Source: Candidatus Lernaella stagnicola
GTDB taxonomy: Bacteria > Lernaellota > Lernaellaia > Lernaellales > Lernaellaceae
DNA length: 64,000 nt
Reading direction: 5' to 3'
Assembly: GCA_030765525.1 (NCBI GenBank)
Contig: JAVCCK010000003.1
Location: forward strand, 62,001-126,000
The stretch's first letter is position 1. Each line of letters begins with the position of its first letter. A program made the translations under genes and the position numbers. The notes under the pieces were generated by a model that was given only the letters and a program-made list of their open reading frames with translations, was not told the DNA's origin and ran no database searches. This document shows, piece by piece, positions 24,762-33,340 of the stretch.

Positions 24762-26888
24762 ATGCAAGTGACAGTTTTTGAAGCCGATGTATTCGGCAAA
24801 ACCATAACCATCGAGACCGGCCGCATGGCCAAGCAAGCTGATGGTTCCGTTATCGTCCGATGCGGCGACACCATGGTCTTGGTCACCGCCGTTTGCGATA
24901 AAGACCCAAGGGAAGGCGCGGATTTCTTGCCGCTGACCTGTGACTATCAGGAAAAGACCTATAGCGCAGGAAAGATTCCCGGCGGATTTTTTAAGCGCGA
25001 GGGCCGCCCCAGCGAGAAAGAAATTCTGACGAGCCGTCTAATCGACCGGCCCGTCCGCCCTCGCTTCCCGAAAGGTTTCAACCACGAACTGCAGATCGTG
25101 GCGGGCCTGCTGTCCAAAGACGACACCCACGAAGGTGACGTGCTGGGCATCACGGGTGCGTCCACGGCGCTGCACATCAGCCACGCTCCTTTCGACGGCC
25201 CGATTTCGGCGGTACGCGTCGGCTACGTGGGCGGCAAGTTCATTGCCAACCCTACCCACCAAGAGATGCCCGAATCGGAAATGGACCTCATCGTAGCCGC
25301 CAGCCGCGACGCCATCGTCATGGTGGAAGGCGAATGCCAGTTCGTTCCCGAAGACCGCCTCACCAAGGCCTTGATGTTCGGCTTCCAGGCGTGCCAACCG
25401 CTCAACGACGTGCAAGACAAACTGCGTGAAGCGGTCGGCGTGGAAAAAATGGTCTTCACGCCCAAAGAGTTGCCTGCCGACCTGGTCTCGGCGGTGCAAG
25501 ACGCCGTCGGCGAACGCCTACTGGCAGCCTTGACGGTTAAAGACAAGGCCGGTCGTCGCAACGCCTTGCGCGCGCTGCGGGACGAAGTTTTCGAGACACT
25601 GAACGAAGGACACGCCGAAGAATCTCTGATTCCGAAAAAGGATTTCCGCGAGGTTTACGACCGCCTGAAATCGGATACCGCCCGCAACCTCGTCTTGAGC
25701 AAGCGCGTACGTATCGACGGCCGCCAACCCGACGAAGTGCGGTTACTGACCATGGAAGTGGCTCTGTTGCCGCGCACCCACGGATCGGCGTTGTTTACCC
25801 GCGGCGAAACCCAAGCGCTGGTTACGACGACCCTGGGCACCAGCAGCGACGAGCAAAAGATCGACGGTCTGCTCGACGAAGAATGGCGCACCTTCCTACT
25901 GCATTACAACTTCCCGCCCTTCAGCGTCGGCGAAGTTCGCTTCCTGCGCGGTCCCGGCCGTCGCGAAATCGGCCATGGCAACCTGGCCCGTCGCGCGCTG
26001 GCTCCGGTACTGCCCAGTGAAGAAGATTTCCCGTACACGGTTCGGCTCGTCAGCGACGTGTTGGAATCCAATGGATCCAGCTCGATGGCTACGGTGTGCG
26101 GCGGCAGCCTGGCGCTTATGGACGCCGGTGTGCCGATCACCGAAGCAGTCGCCGGCGTGGCGATGGGGCTGATCAAGGGCGAAGGCGACGATTTCGTCGT
26201 GCTGACCGATATCCTCGGCGACGAGGATCACATGGGCGACATGGACTTCAAAGTCACCGGTACCAAGGACGGCATCACCGCGATTCAGATGGACATCAAG
26301 GTTTCGGGGATCAACGAAGAGGTTTTCACGAAGGCCTTGGAGCAAGCCCGCGTGGCACGCCTGCATATCCTGGAAGGGATGAACGCCGTGCTGGCAAAAT
26401 CGCGGCCTGATCTGGCTCCGCATGCGCCACGTATCACGACGGTCATGATTTCGACGGACAAGATTCGGGACATCATCGGCCCAGGCGGCAAAACGATTCG
26501 CCGCATCGTCGAGGAAACCGGCGTGAAGATCGACGTGGAAGACGACGGCCGCGTGCTGATCGCTTCCACCGACGGCGCCGCCGCCGAAAAAGCCGTGCAG
26601 ATCATCCGCGAACTGACCGCCGAGCCTGAAGAAGGCAAGTTCTACGTTGGTCGCGTCGTGCGCATCGAAGCATACGGTGCGTTCGTACAGATTTTCCCGG
26701 GCGTCGACGGCATGATTCACATCAGCCAGTTGGAAGAACGGCGCGTCGAGAGAGTCGAGGACGTAATCAACCTGGGCGACGAAGTGCTCGTGCAGGTTAT
26801 CGAAATCGACAAAGAGCGCGGACGCGTGCGCTTGTCCCGCAAAGCGGCGCTCGGCCTCGATCCGGCCGACGTCGTCGAGCAGCTATAA
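24762..26888 (+). CDS. pnp: Polyribonucleotide nucleotidyltransferase (PNPase)
   Basis: A 708-residue 3'-5' exoribonuclease of the degradosome that uses phosphate. It has two RNase PH domains separated by an alpha-helical domain, with FFKREGRPSEKEILTSRLID in the first and TRGETQALVTTTLGT plus SSMATVCGGSLALMDAGVP in the second. A KH domain (IIGPGGKTIRRIVEETG, about 569) and an S1 domain (YVGRVVRIEAYGAFVQI, about 628) follow. All active-site segments appear intact. AAAGGA precedes the ATG, and a strong terminator follows the stop. Confidence 0.97.
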   Translation: MQVTVFEADVFGKTITIETGRMAKQADGSVIVRCGDTMVLVTAVCDKDPREGADFLPLTCDYQEKTYSAGKIPGGFFKREGRPSEKEILTSRLIDRPVRPRFPKGFNHELQIVAGLLSKDDTHEGDVLGITGASTALHISHAPFDGPISAVRVGYVGGKFIANPTHQEMPESEMDLIVAASRDAIVMVEGECQFVPEDRLTKALMFGFQACQPLNDVQDKLREAVGVEKMVFTPKELPADLVSAVQDAVGERLLAALTVKDKAGRRNALRALRDEVFETLNEGHAEESLIPKKDFREVYDRLKSDTARNLVLSKRVRIDGRQPDEVRLLTMEVALLPRTHGSALFTRGETQALVTTTLGTSSDEQKIDGLLDEEWRTFLLHYNFPPFSVGEVRFLRGPGRREIGHGNLARRALAPVLPSEEDFPYTVRLVSDVLESNGSSSMATVCGGSLALMDAGVPITEAVAGVAMGLIKGEGDDFVVLTDILGDEDHMGDMDFKVTGTKDGITAIQMDIKVSGINEEVFTKALEQARVARLHILEGMNAVLAKSRPDLAPHAPRITTVMISTDKIRDIIGPGGKTIRRIVEETGVKIDVEDDGRVLIASTDGAAAEKAVQIIRELTAEPEEGKFYVGRVVRIEAYGAFVQIFPGVDGMIHISQLEERRVERVEDVINLGDEVLVQVIEIDKERGRVRLSRKAALGLDPADVVEQL

Positions 26889-26899
26889 CCGCGAAACCC

Positions 26900-26935
26900 G
26901 CCCCGCCCGGTCTGTGCCGGGTGGGGCTTTTTTTT
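26900..26935 (+). terminator. Rho-independent terminator after pnp
   Basis: The stem CCCCGCCCGG (26901-26910) pairs with CCGGGTGGGG (26917-26926) and is followed by eight T. It ends 5 nt before the dut start codon, so it separates the pnp operon from dut only if dut has another source of transcript. Confidence 0.85.
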
Positions 26936-26940
26936 GGACC

Positions 26941-27390
26941 ATGAAAAAAATCACCGTCGCCGTACAACGCCTGCCTCACGCCGCCGATCTGCCGTTGCCG
27001 GCTTACCAAACGACCGGTGCTGCGGGTTTGGATTTAGTGGCCGCACTCGAGGCGCCGTTGATCCTGGCGCCCGGCGAGCGAACGTTGGTGCCCACGGGAT
27101 TGATCGTCGCGATTCCCCCCGGCTACGAAGCACAAATCCGCATGCGTAGCGGCCTCGCGTTACGCCACGGCTTGGTATTGCCCAACGCGCCCGGCACAAT
27201 CGACAGCGACTACCGCGGCGAGATCAAAATTATCGTCGCGAATCTGGGTACGGAGAGCTTCACGCTTCGACGCGGCGAACGGCTCGCCCAAATGGTCGTC
27301 GCGCCGGTCGTGCAGTTGGAGTGGGAAGAGACCGACGACCTGCCCGGCACCGACCGAGGCACGGGCGGATTCGGCCACACCGGCCAGTAG
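26941..27390 (+). CDS. dut: dUTP diphosphatase
   Basis: A 149-residue trimeric dUTPase that hydrolyses dUTP to dUMP. Motifs I-V are visible: YQTTGAAGLDL, MRSGLALRHG, GTIDSDYRGEI, RGERLAQMV and the C-terminal RGTGGFGHTG, where the usual Ser before Thr-Gly is His. The ATG at 26941 gives the standard N-terminus (MKKITVAVQRL). Only GGA inside the terminator tail is available as a Shine-Dalgarno. It is followed one base later by nfi. Confidence 0.93.
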   Translation: MKKITVAVQRLPHAADLPLPAYQTTGAAGLDLVAALEAPLILAPGERTLVPTGLIVAIPPGYEAQIRMRSGLALRHGLVLPNAPGTIDSDYRGEIKIIVANLGTESFTLRRGERLAQMVVAPVVQLEWEETDDLPGTDRGTGGFGHTGQ

Positions 27391-27391
27391 C

Positions 27392-28090
27392 ATGCGCCCG
27401 GTTTTCGAGCACCCCTGGAACCTAACCCCCACCGAAGCGGTCAACCTTCAGCGCCGTCTTGCGGATCGCGTCGTGACGACGGGGGAACCCGCGGCAATCG
27501 AAACGGTCTGCGGCGTGGATGTCTCGTACGACAAAACCGACGACAATTTTTTCGCCGCCGTGGTCGTGATGAACCCGCGCGACTTTGCCGTCATCGAGAC
27601 CCGCACCGCGATGGCCCGCAGCCCCTTTCCCTACGTGCCCGGCTTGCTTTCCTTCCGTGAACTCCCCGTGGTTATCGAGGCGCTGGCGAAGCTGCAGACG
27701 ACTCCCGACTTGCTGGCGTGCGACGGGCACGGCCTGGCTCACCCGCGACGTTTCGGCCTGGCTTGCCATCTGGGCGTCCTTTTCGATTGCGCCACGATCG
27801 GCCTGGCGAAAAGCCGCCTGGTCGGCACGCACGAAGAGCCCGGCTTGGAGAAAGGCGACTGGACGTGGCTAGTACACAAAGACGAACGCATCGGGCAAGT
27901 CGTACGAACCCGCCGCGCGGTCTCGCCCCTTTTCGTCAGCCCCGGGCATCGGCTGGGTTTCGGCGAGGCCAGGCAATGGGCGCTGCGGCTTTGTCCGACA
28001 TGGCGATTGCCCGAAACCACGCGCGCCGCGCATCGGGCGGTCAACGAGTTTCGGCGTGGTTATCGGGAACAAGCGGACGATGTCGGATGA
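27392..28090 (+). CDS. nfi: Endonuclease V
   Basis: A 232-residue repair nuclease that nicks DNA 3' to deoxyinosine. Motifs are GVDVSY (about 41, catalytic Asp), YVPGLLSFRELPV (about 79) and DGHGLAHPRRFGLACHLG (about 110-128). The linkage with dut suggests a nucleotide-damage pair. It runs convergent with phaR, leaving only 6 nt between the genes. Confidence 0.94.
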   Translation: MRPVFEHPWNLTPTEAVNLQRRLADRVVTTGEPAAIETVCGVDVSYDKTDDNFFAAVVVMNPRDFAVIETRTAMARSPFPYVPGLLSFRELPVVIEALAKLQTTPDLLACDGHGLAHPRRFGLACHLGVLFDCATIGLAKSRLVGTHEEPGLEKGDWTWLVHKDERIGQVVRTRRAVSPLFVSPGHRLGFGEARQWALRLCPTWRLPETTRAAHRAVNEFRRGYREQADDVG

Positions 28091-28096
28091 TGAACG

Positions 28097-28660
28097 CTAC
28101 TGGTCGGCTTCGATTCGGTCTTCGAGTTCCTCGACGCGCTCTTCCAACTGCGCCAGGTCCTTGCTGAGCATGGCGATGGTGCGCAGTAGTTCGAGAATCT
28201 CCCCCACCCGGGAGTCGAACCGCGAATAGACGTCTTCGATTCCCTTTTGGCCGCCGCTCACCAGATCCTGCAGGATGCTGCGGCCTTCCTCGGGGTCCAT
28301 TTTCCCCTTCTTCACGAGGCGATTGATGTAGCGTTCCATCTCGCGCCGGGCGTGGGTGACGCTGTTGAGGCCGGGCACGATGTGGCGGTCGACAAATTCG
28401 CTGATCGACTCGCCACCGCTGGCGATGATGCGCCGCAGGGTCGAGAGCGGCAGAATGCTCTTATGCTTTTTTTCCTCTTCGAAAATGATTTGCGTGAGCG
28501 TGAGGCTCGTAAGATCGTTTTTTGTTTTATTGTCGATGACCTTCACATCGACGCCCTGCTTAATCATCCGGGCGATGTCGTCGAGAGTCACATAGGCCGA
28601 AGCCTCGGTATCATAGAGTTTCCGGTTTTGATACCGTTTGATGATTCGCGCTTCAGCCAT
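28097..28660 (-). CDS. phaR: PhaR-like polyhydroxyalkanoate regulator (PHB_acc domain)
   Basis: A 187-residue protein with the N-terminal PHB/PHA accumulation regulator DNA-binding domain, RIIKRYQNRKLYDTEASAYV (residues 5-24), and a long C-terminal coiled coil (LAQLEERVEELEDRIEADQ). In PHA-producing bacteria PhaR represses phasin genes and binds granules. In organisms lacking PHA genes, homologues are found too. No PHA synthase or phasin gene is in the window. A consensus -35 box TTGACA (28712-28717, minus) lies 52 nt upstream with a poor -10. Confidence 0.88.
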   Translation of the reverse strand: MAEARIIKRYQNRKLYDTEASAYVTLDDIARMIKQGVDVKVIDNKTKNDLTSLTLTQIIFEEEKKHKSILPLSTLRRIIASGGESISEFVDRHIVPGLNSVTHARREMERYINRLVKKGKMDPEEGRSILQDLVSGGQKGIEDVYSRFDSRVGEILELLRTIAMLSKDLAQLEERVEELEDRIEADQ

Positions 28661-28732
28661 CAGTTACCCCTCGATTGAATTGCACTAAGCATTCTCACTT
28701 CTGACGCAGCATGTCAAGTTTGGCGGAGAAGT

Positions 28733-28764
28733 AAAAAGAGGGGCGGAAGTCTACGCTTCCGCCC
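28733..28764 (-). terminator. Rho-independent terminator of a minus-strand unit
   Basis: Read on the minus strand, GGGCGGAAG (28764-28756) pairs with CTTCCGCCC (28749-28741) and is followed by CTCTTTTT. The 9-bp stem with a T-run is a good terminator in this direction only; on the plus strand no T-run follows. It ends a transcript coming from about 29.2 kb, just before the phaR promoter region. Confidence 0.8.
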
Positions 28765-28776
28765 ATGAGAGGAGCT

Positions 28777-29240
28777 TTAGATGAGGTTGGTTACTCCGCC
28801 GCACCTTAATATTCGCCGGGGGACGAAAACGAACGCGGCGGAACATGAGGAGATCCTCATCCGCTGCACGGCCGGCGCTTCGCGCCGCCGTGGACTACTT
28901 GGCAACCTTGTCGCAGTCAGTTGGGGTACAAGGGGGCCGCACCGCCGGGCAGCGGTGCAACCCCGGGAAACAATCGCCCATAACATTGGCTGGCTCTGCG
29001 GGGAGGAGGGATGGTCAACCGCTTCATGGCTCGAGGGAGAGCAAGCCGAAGCGGCCAACCGGCAAAACCATCGTTCTGCTTTTTGGACCCGAGCGCGGCC
29101 ACGGGGGTTCAAAACCTGTGTGTCCACGCGACCCTGCCCCGAAGACGCCGCTCGCTCGGCCGTAGAGCCGTCGCCGAAGCAACCGCTTTCCGGGAACTGC
29201 GTTGTCTCGTGGGTCATTGTTGGGGTCATCTTCCCTCCAT
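28777..29240 (-). other. Orphan minus-strand unit, apparently non-coding
   Basis: About 460 nt lie between a GGAGGG-ATG-like start (29229) and a strong terminator. One frame of 150 codons spans the whole stretch (28777-29229), but its composition (very rich in Arg, Ser, Pro and Cys) looks like random high-G+C translation. Other frames show only fragments, for example one ending in GDCFPGLHRCPAVRPPC. Local inverted repeats are plentiful (such as CACCGCTGCCCGGCGGTG). It may be a structured RNA, a decayed gene or an unusual Cys-rich protein. It does not match RNase P RNA, tmRNA, SRP RNA or 6S RNA signatures that I know. Confidence 0.35.
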
Positions 29241-29413
29241 TTTCTATTTAGACCTCGGCAATCGACAAAGGTTTCCTCCAATCCGGCCGTTTTCGAGTAT
29301 TTTGCCGAGCAGTTGTCATTTGACGCTATACTGCTGCATCGGCTAATTTGTCGCTTCGAATCGCACTCGTGACATGAGGAAACGTGCGTGCGTACGTGAC
29401 CAACGGAACCAAG
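29241..29413. other. Intergenic region before the GT-C/UbiA/GGR cassette
   Basis: About 170 nt without a gene. A TATACT box at 29327-29332 has TTGCCG 19 nt upstream, making a weak candidate plus-strand promoter for the cassette. Nothing else is recognised. Confidence 0.3.
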
Positions 29414-31351
29414 ATGACAACTGACCAAGACACCACTGTGAACCACCCGGAGAAGGATACGCCGATCGGCGATCCGACCTTCGACTTTGCGCCCTTCGAG
29501 GAAGCGGCGCCGCGCCAATTGACGCGTTGGTTCTGGCTGCAATGGTGCCTGCTGTTGGGCATTGGTTTCGGCATGCTTTCCATCCTCAGCGGCGGCTTTG
29601 CCAACATGCGGGATTTCGGCTGGACCGAAGACGGCACCAACATGGTGCTGCTGTTCAGTGAGGGAGAAAAGATTTTCTACCTCGGCCTGCTGGCTATGTT
29701 TCCTTTCGTGCTTTTCCTGGTCATCGGTTTGGAAGACGTCTTCCGCGAACCGCTGGCGCGCGTCTCCGCATGGCTGAAACCAATACAGCGTCGGCGTCTC
29801 TACGTTGGCCTGATGATCGCGCTGACCGGGTTTCTCGTTTTCGGCACGGTGCAATGGGTTACCAAGAACAGGCCGATCACCGACGACGAACGCGTCTACT
29901 GGTTTCAGACGCGCATTCTCAGTAGCGGGCAACTGACGCTGCCGAGCCTGCCCGACGAGGAACCGCTGCGCGAGCGGATATTCGAAGACAACATCTTCAT
30001 GGTCAACAACGGCAAAATTTTCGGCCAATACCCGGTCGGCCACAGCCTCGCGCTGCTGCCGGGTTACTACCTGCACTACCGGCACCTGATGCCGATCCTC
30101 TTTGCGATGCTTTCGGTGTTGGGCATGTATTTATTGGGCGCGAAGATCTACGGCCCGAAAACCGGCCTGGCGGCCACGGCGTTGCTGACGATCAGCCCCA
30201 TGTTCCTGGCCACCTCGGCCACCCTGCTGAGTCACACCTCGACCATGTGCTTCTTGATCTGGTTCTTCTATTTCGCCTATCGAACGTGGAAGGAAGACGC
30301 CTGGTGGCCGGCGGTCGGCGCGGGTCTAACGTTTCTGCTGGCCTTCCAAACCCGTTCGACCACCGCCCTTATGGTGGGCGGCCCCGCGGGTATCGCGTTG
30401 GCGTTCGCGTTGTTCCGGCACGCCCGGCGGCATTGGTTGAAAATTGTCATTCTCGCGGTTCTGGTCGGCGCGGCGCTGGCGATCACTTTCTATTTCAACT
30501 ACCAAATCAACGGCGAGATACTGAAGACCAATTACCACGCGGCATGGGGCGAAGGGAAAACGCCCTTCAAGCACCCCTTCGGTTTCGGCAAGGGCGCGTG
30601 GCACATGGTGCATACGCCGGAGCAAGGGTTCTGGTCGGCGGTCAACAACCTGCTGCGGCTCAATTGGTGGCTGTTCGGCTGGCCGCTCGGCCTGATTTTC
30701 GTGGTGGCCTGGGCTTTGCGCCGCGACAAGCGGGTCGTGGAACACCTCGGCTTTGCTGCCTTCGCGCTTTCCTTCCTGGTCTATTTCTTCTACTTCTGGC
30801 CGGGAGTTTCGGATACCGGGCCGGTGCTTTACTGCGAACTTGCGCCGATATTGATCTTGCTTTCGGTGCGCGGTATCGCCGCGGCGCCCCGCTTGCTGCT
30901 GTCCTGGATGCCGCGACACGCGGCTCAGCGCCGTGTGACGCTCTTCGTCGTGTTCTCGTGCCTGACCGCGTTTTTCACCTTCCACCAATTCAACGCGCGC
31001 GCCCTGGCGACGGTTTCGGATAACGTCGGGGAATTAGAGCGCACGCTGACGCAATACGGTGTGCCCGAGAAGGCCGTCATCTTCACGAACTACTATTTGA
31101 AGAATACAACGGACGAAAACTTCCAGGATAGCTGGGCCGTCGGGCGGCCGTTCACGGATCGCCGGCTCGGCGACGAACGTTTGTACTATGTGAACTACGG
31201 CAAAGAGCGGAACGTCGCGTTTCTGAAAAAGCACCACCCCGACATGCCGGCCTACGTTGTTTCGTGGACCACCGGCGGTACGCCCGAGGCGATCAAGCTC
31301 GAGGAGTACCCGATCTTGTCGTTACCGGATAACTTCCCCGACTCGCGATGA
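29414..31351 (+). CDS. GT-C type membrane glycosyltransferase
   Basis: A 645-residue membrane protein. A polar N-terminal tail of about 35 residues is followed by about 12-13 membrane helices and a soluble C-terminal domain of about 130 residues. The extracytoplasmic loop after the third or fourth helix contains ITDDERVYWFQTRIL, the acidic pair expected at the GT-C active site, and further on GQYPVGHSLALLPGYYL, a segment typical of GT39/ArnT-like transferases. The ATG at 29414 (GGAACCAAG upstream) is preferred over the GTG at 29384. The stop overlaps the UbiA-like start, and the product may use the polyprenyl lipid made by the next two genes. Confidence 0.72.
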   Translation: MTTDQDTTVNHPEKDTPIGDPTFDFAPFEEAAPRQLTRWFWLQWCLLLGIGFGMLSILSGGFANMRDFGWTEDGTNMVLLFSEGEKIFYLGLLAMFPFVLFLVIGLEDVFREPLARVSAWLKPIQRRRLYVGLMIALTGFLVFGTVQWVTKNRPITDDERVYWFQTRILSSGQLTLPSLPDEEPLRERIFEDNIFMVNNGKIFGQYPVGHSLALLPGYYLHYRHLMPILFAMLSVLGMYLLGAKIYGPKTGLAATALLTISPMFLATSATLLSHTSTMCFLIWFFYFAYRTWKEDAWWPAVGAGLTFLLAFQTRSTTALMVGGPAGIALAFALFRHARRHWLKIVILAVLVGAALAITFYFNYQINGEILKTNYHAAWGEGKTPFKHPFGFGKGAWHMVHTPEQGFWSAVNNLLRLNWWLFGWPLGLIFVVAWALRRDKRVVEHLGFAAFALSFLVYFFYFWPGVSDTGPVLYCELAPILILLSVRGIAAAPRLLLSWMPRHAAQRRVTLFVVFSCLTAFFTFHQFNARALATVSDNVGELERTLTQYGVPEKAVIFTNYYLKNTTDENFQDSWAVGRPFTDRRLGDERLYYVNYGKERNVAFLKKHHPDMPAYVVSWTTGGTPEAIKLEEYPILSLPDNFPDSR

Positions 31352-32220
31352 TGAGAAAACTCTGGCAATACCTGCAAGCCACACGGCCGATTGAGTCGTG
31401 CCTGATGATCGGCTTCCCGCTGATCGGCACCTTCATCGCCTTGCAGGCCTGGTCCGGGATCGGGTTGTTGATCGTCAAGTTTTTCATCGCGACCTATCCG
31501 CTGGTCATGTACGTGTATTGCCTCAATTCCTTCGGCGGGCTGGAACACGACCGCATCAACGCCCGCCTCAACATGAACCCGGCGGTCACCGGCGAAGTCT
31601 CGCCGCGCGAACTCGTGATGTTGTCGCTGGGCGGCGCGTTCCTTTCCGGGCTGCTGTATTATTTTTGGTTCCCGAACTGCCTGCTGCCGTGGCTGTTGAT
31701 CGTGGCCAACTGGACCTTCTATTCCCACCCGCGCATCTACGCCAAGAGCCGCCCAATTTTCGGCACGCTGGTACACTTCGTGGGCGGCGTGCTCCAGTTT
31801 CTGCTCGGCTACGCCGCCGCGCGCCCCATCGACGCCGAGGGCGTGTTGATCGGTGCGTACTTTTCGCTGGTGTTTTCAGCCGGTCACCTGAATCACGAAG
31901 TCAAGGATTACGAGCCGGACCAAGTCGCGGGCTTGCAGACCAACGCGGTTGTGTACGGCCCGCGGCGCATGTTCTCGATTGCGTTTGCGGTGTTCACGTT
32001 GGCTTTTTTCTATCTGCTGATTCTGGCCTGGCACGACGTCATTCCGTGGCGTTATGCGGGGCCATATTTGCTTATCTATGTGCCGCACTTGGCGCTTCAC
32101 GTGCGGGCCACGCGCGGCGAGTGGAAGGGATACGATCGCACGTACCAAGTCGTTTATCGGACCTTGTTCGTACTGGCCGGCCTAGCGCTGGCCGCGAGCA
32201 AATGGTTGGCGCTGCGTTAG
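31348..32220 (+). CDS. UbiA-superfamily prenyltransferase, first Asp motif degenerate
   Basis: A 290-residue protein with about 8-9 membrane helices. UbiA enzymes transfer a prenyl chain using two Asp-rich motifs. The second is intact here (HEVKDYEPDQVAGLQTN, about 185-200). The first reads NSFGGLEHDR (about 60-69) where NDxxDxxxD is expected, so two acidic residues are replaced. The remaining features (SHPRIYAKSRPIFGTLVHF) fit the family. It lies between a GT-C gene and a geranylgeranyl-reductase-like gene and is coupled to the former by overlap. A chlorophyll-synthase-like, archaeal-lipid-like or decaprenyl-phosphoribose-like role is possible. Confidence 0.8.
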   Translation: MMRKLWQYLQATRPIESCLMIGFPLIGTFIALQAWSGIGLLIVKFFIATYPLVMYVYCLNSFGGLEHDRINARLNMNPAVTGEVSPRELVMLSLGGAFLSGLLYYFWFPNCLLPWLLIVANWTFYSHPRIYAKSRPIFGTLVHFVGGVLQFLLGYAAARPIDAEGVLIGAYFSLVFSAGHLNHEVKDYEPDQVAGLQTNAVVYGPRRMFSIAFAVFTLAFFYLLILAWHDVIPWRYAGPYLLIYVPHLALHVRATRGEWKGYDRTYQVVYRTLFVLAGLALAASKWLALR

Positions 32221-32230
32221 GGAGACTACT

Positions 32231-33340
32231 ATGAGTATTTCGCAATACGACGTCATCGTGGTCGGCGCCGGTCCGACCGGCAGCACCGCCGCTTTCGAAA
32301 CGGCGAAAGCCGGGTACCGCGTGCTGCTGCTGGAGCGCGACGCCTACCCCGGCGAAAATAACTCCTGCGGCGGCGGCCTGGGCCAGTTTCTGCAGCCTAA
32401 GTTCGACCTACCCGATTCGCTCATCCACAAAAAGATCAACGCGGTGCGGCTCGATTTGGGATTTCGGGAAAAAACATACCAAGCGCCCTCGCCGATTTAC
32501 ATGAGCATCAAGCGCACCGAGTTCGATCGCTTCCTGGCCGACCGCGCCGTGCAAGCGGGCGCCGAATTGCGCGTGCGCCAAAACGCCGTCGCCTACGACC
32601 CCTTCCACAAAGTGCTGACGATTCTCGACCGCGAAACGAAGACGAATTGGGAAGCCACGGCGCACGTTGTTATCTTCGCCGACGGCGTGCGTACCTTGGC
32701 GCGCACCCAATGCGGCGTGGGCGTTGACGCCACGCGCGATCCCATCGTCGCACTGGCTTGGGAACTTTCCTATCCCGATAATCCTTACGACGCCTTCGAG
32801 TTCATCTTCGACGAACGCAAGCTCTCGCACGGCTATTACTGGGTGTTTCCGACCACCGATACGCTCAACGTGGGCTTCGGCGGCCCGGCGCGGCACATCG
32901 GCCGCAACGCCCGCCAGTGGCTTCAAGGTTTCATCGACAGTCGCCCCGATCTCAAAGGCCTGAAGCCGGTGCGCAAGACCGCCGGCCTGATTCCCTCCCA
33001 CGTGGCCGAGCGATTTCACGGCGCGGGCATACTCGTGGTGGGCGACGCGGCGGGTTTCGTCAATCCGCTGACCGGCGGCGGCATTTATATCGGCATGCTC
33101 AGCGCCCAGATGGCGGCCCGTACGGTGTGCGAAGCCCTCGCGGTCGGCCGCTTCGACAACGCGTTTTTAAGCCGCTATACGCGGCGCATTAAAACGTCGC
33201 CCATTTACTACGGGCTGCACATCTTCCACGCGCTCGTCAATTTCACGCAGCGATACCGCCGCCGCACCGGCAAGCCGATTTTAGGCAAGGTCTTCAAGCT
33301 GTACTCGGATATCGGGGACTTCGCGCTGCGTCGCCTCTAG
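32231..33340 (+). CDS. Geranylgeranyl reductase family FAD oxidoreductase
   Basis: A 369-residue flavoprotein. The dinucleotide-binding motif GAGPTGSTAAFETAKAG (about 13-29) is followed by the family marker ENNSCGGGLG (about 46-55). The second FAD motif is VVGDAAGFVNPLTGGGIYIG (about 270-290). The family reduces double bonds of prenyl chains (ChlP, archaeal GGR, menaquinone reductase). Adjacent UbiA and GT-C genes suggest it saturates a polyprenyl carrier or quinone side chain. It starts 10 nt after the UbiA stop with GGGAG upstream. Its stop codon overlaps the convergent gene's stop. Confidence 0.87.
   Translation: MSISQYDVIVVGAGPTGSTAAFETAKAGYRVLLLERDAYPGENNSCGGGLGQFLQPKFDLPDSLIHKKINAVRLDLGFREKTYQAPSPIYMSIKRTEFDRFLADRAVQAGAELRVRQNAVAYDPFHKVLTILDRETKTNWEATAHVVIFADGVRTLARTQCGVGVDATRDPIVALAWELSYPDNPYDAFEFIFDERKLSHGYYWVFPTTDTLNVGFGGPARHIGRNARQWLQGFIDSRPDLKGLKPVRKTAGLIPSHVAERFHGAGILVVGDAAGFVNPLTGGGIYIGMLSAQMAARTVCEALAVGRFDNAFLSRYTRRIKTSPIYYGLHIFHALVNFTQRYRRRTGKPILGKVFKLYSDIGDFALRRL

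Noticed and set aside
28777-29229. A 150-codon minus-strand protein
   Set aside because: Composition is dominated by Arg, Ser, Pro and Cys and lacks a plausible fold; kept only as part of an orphan transcription unit, not as a confident gene.
28700-29300. RNase P RNA, tmRNA, SRP RNA or 6S RNA in the same stretch
   Set aside because: None of the conserved core sequences I know for these RNAs could be found on either strand.
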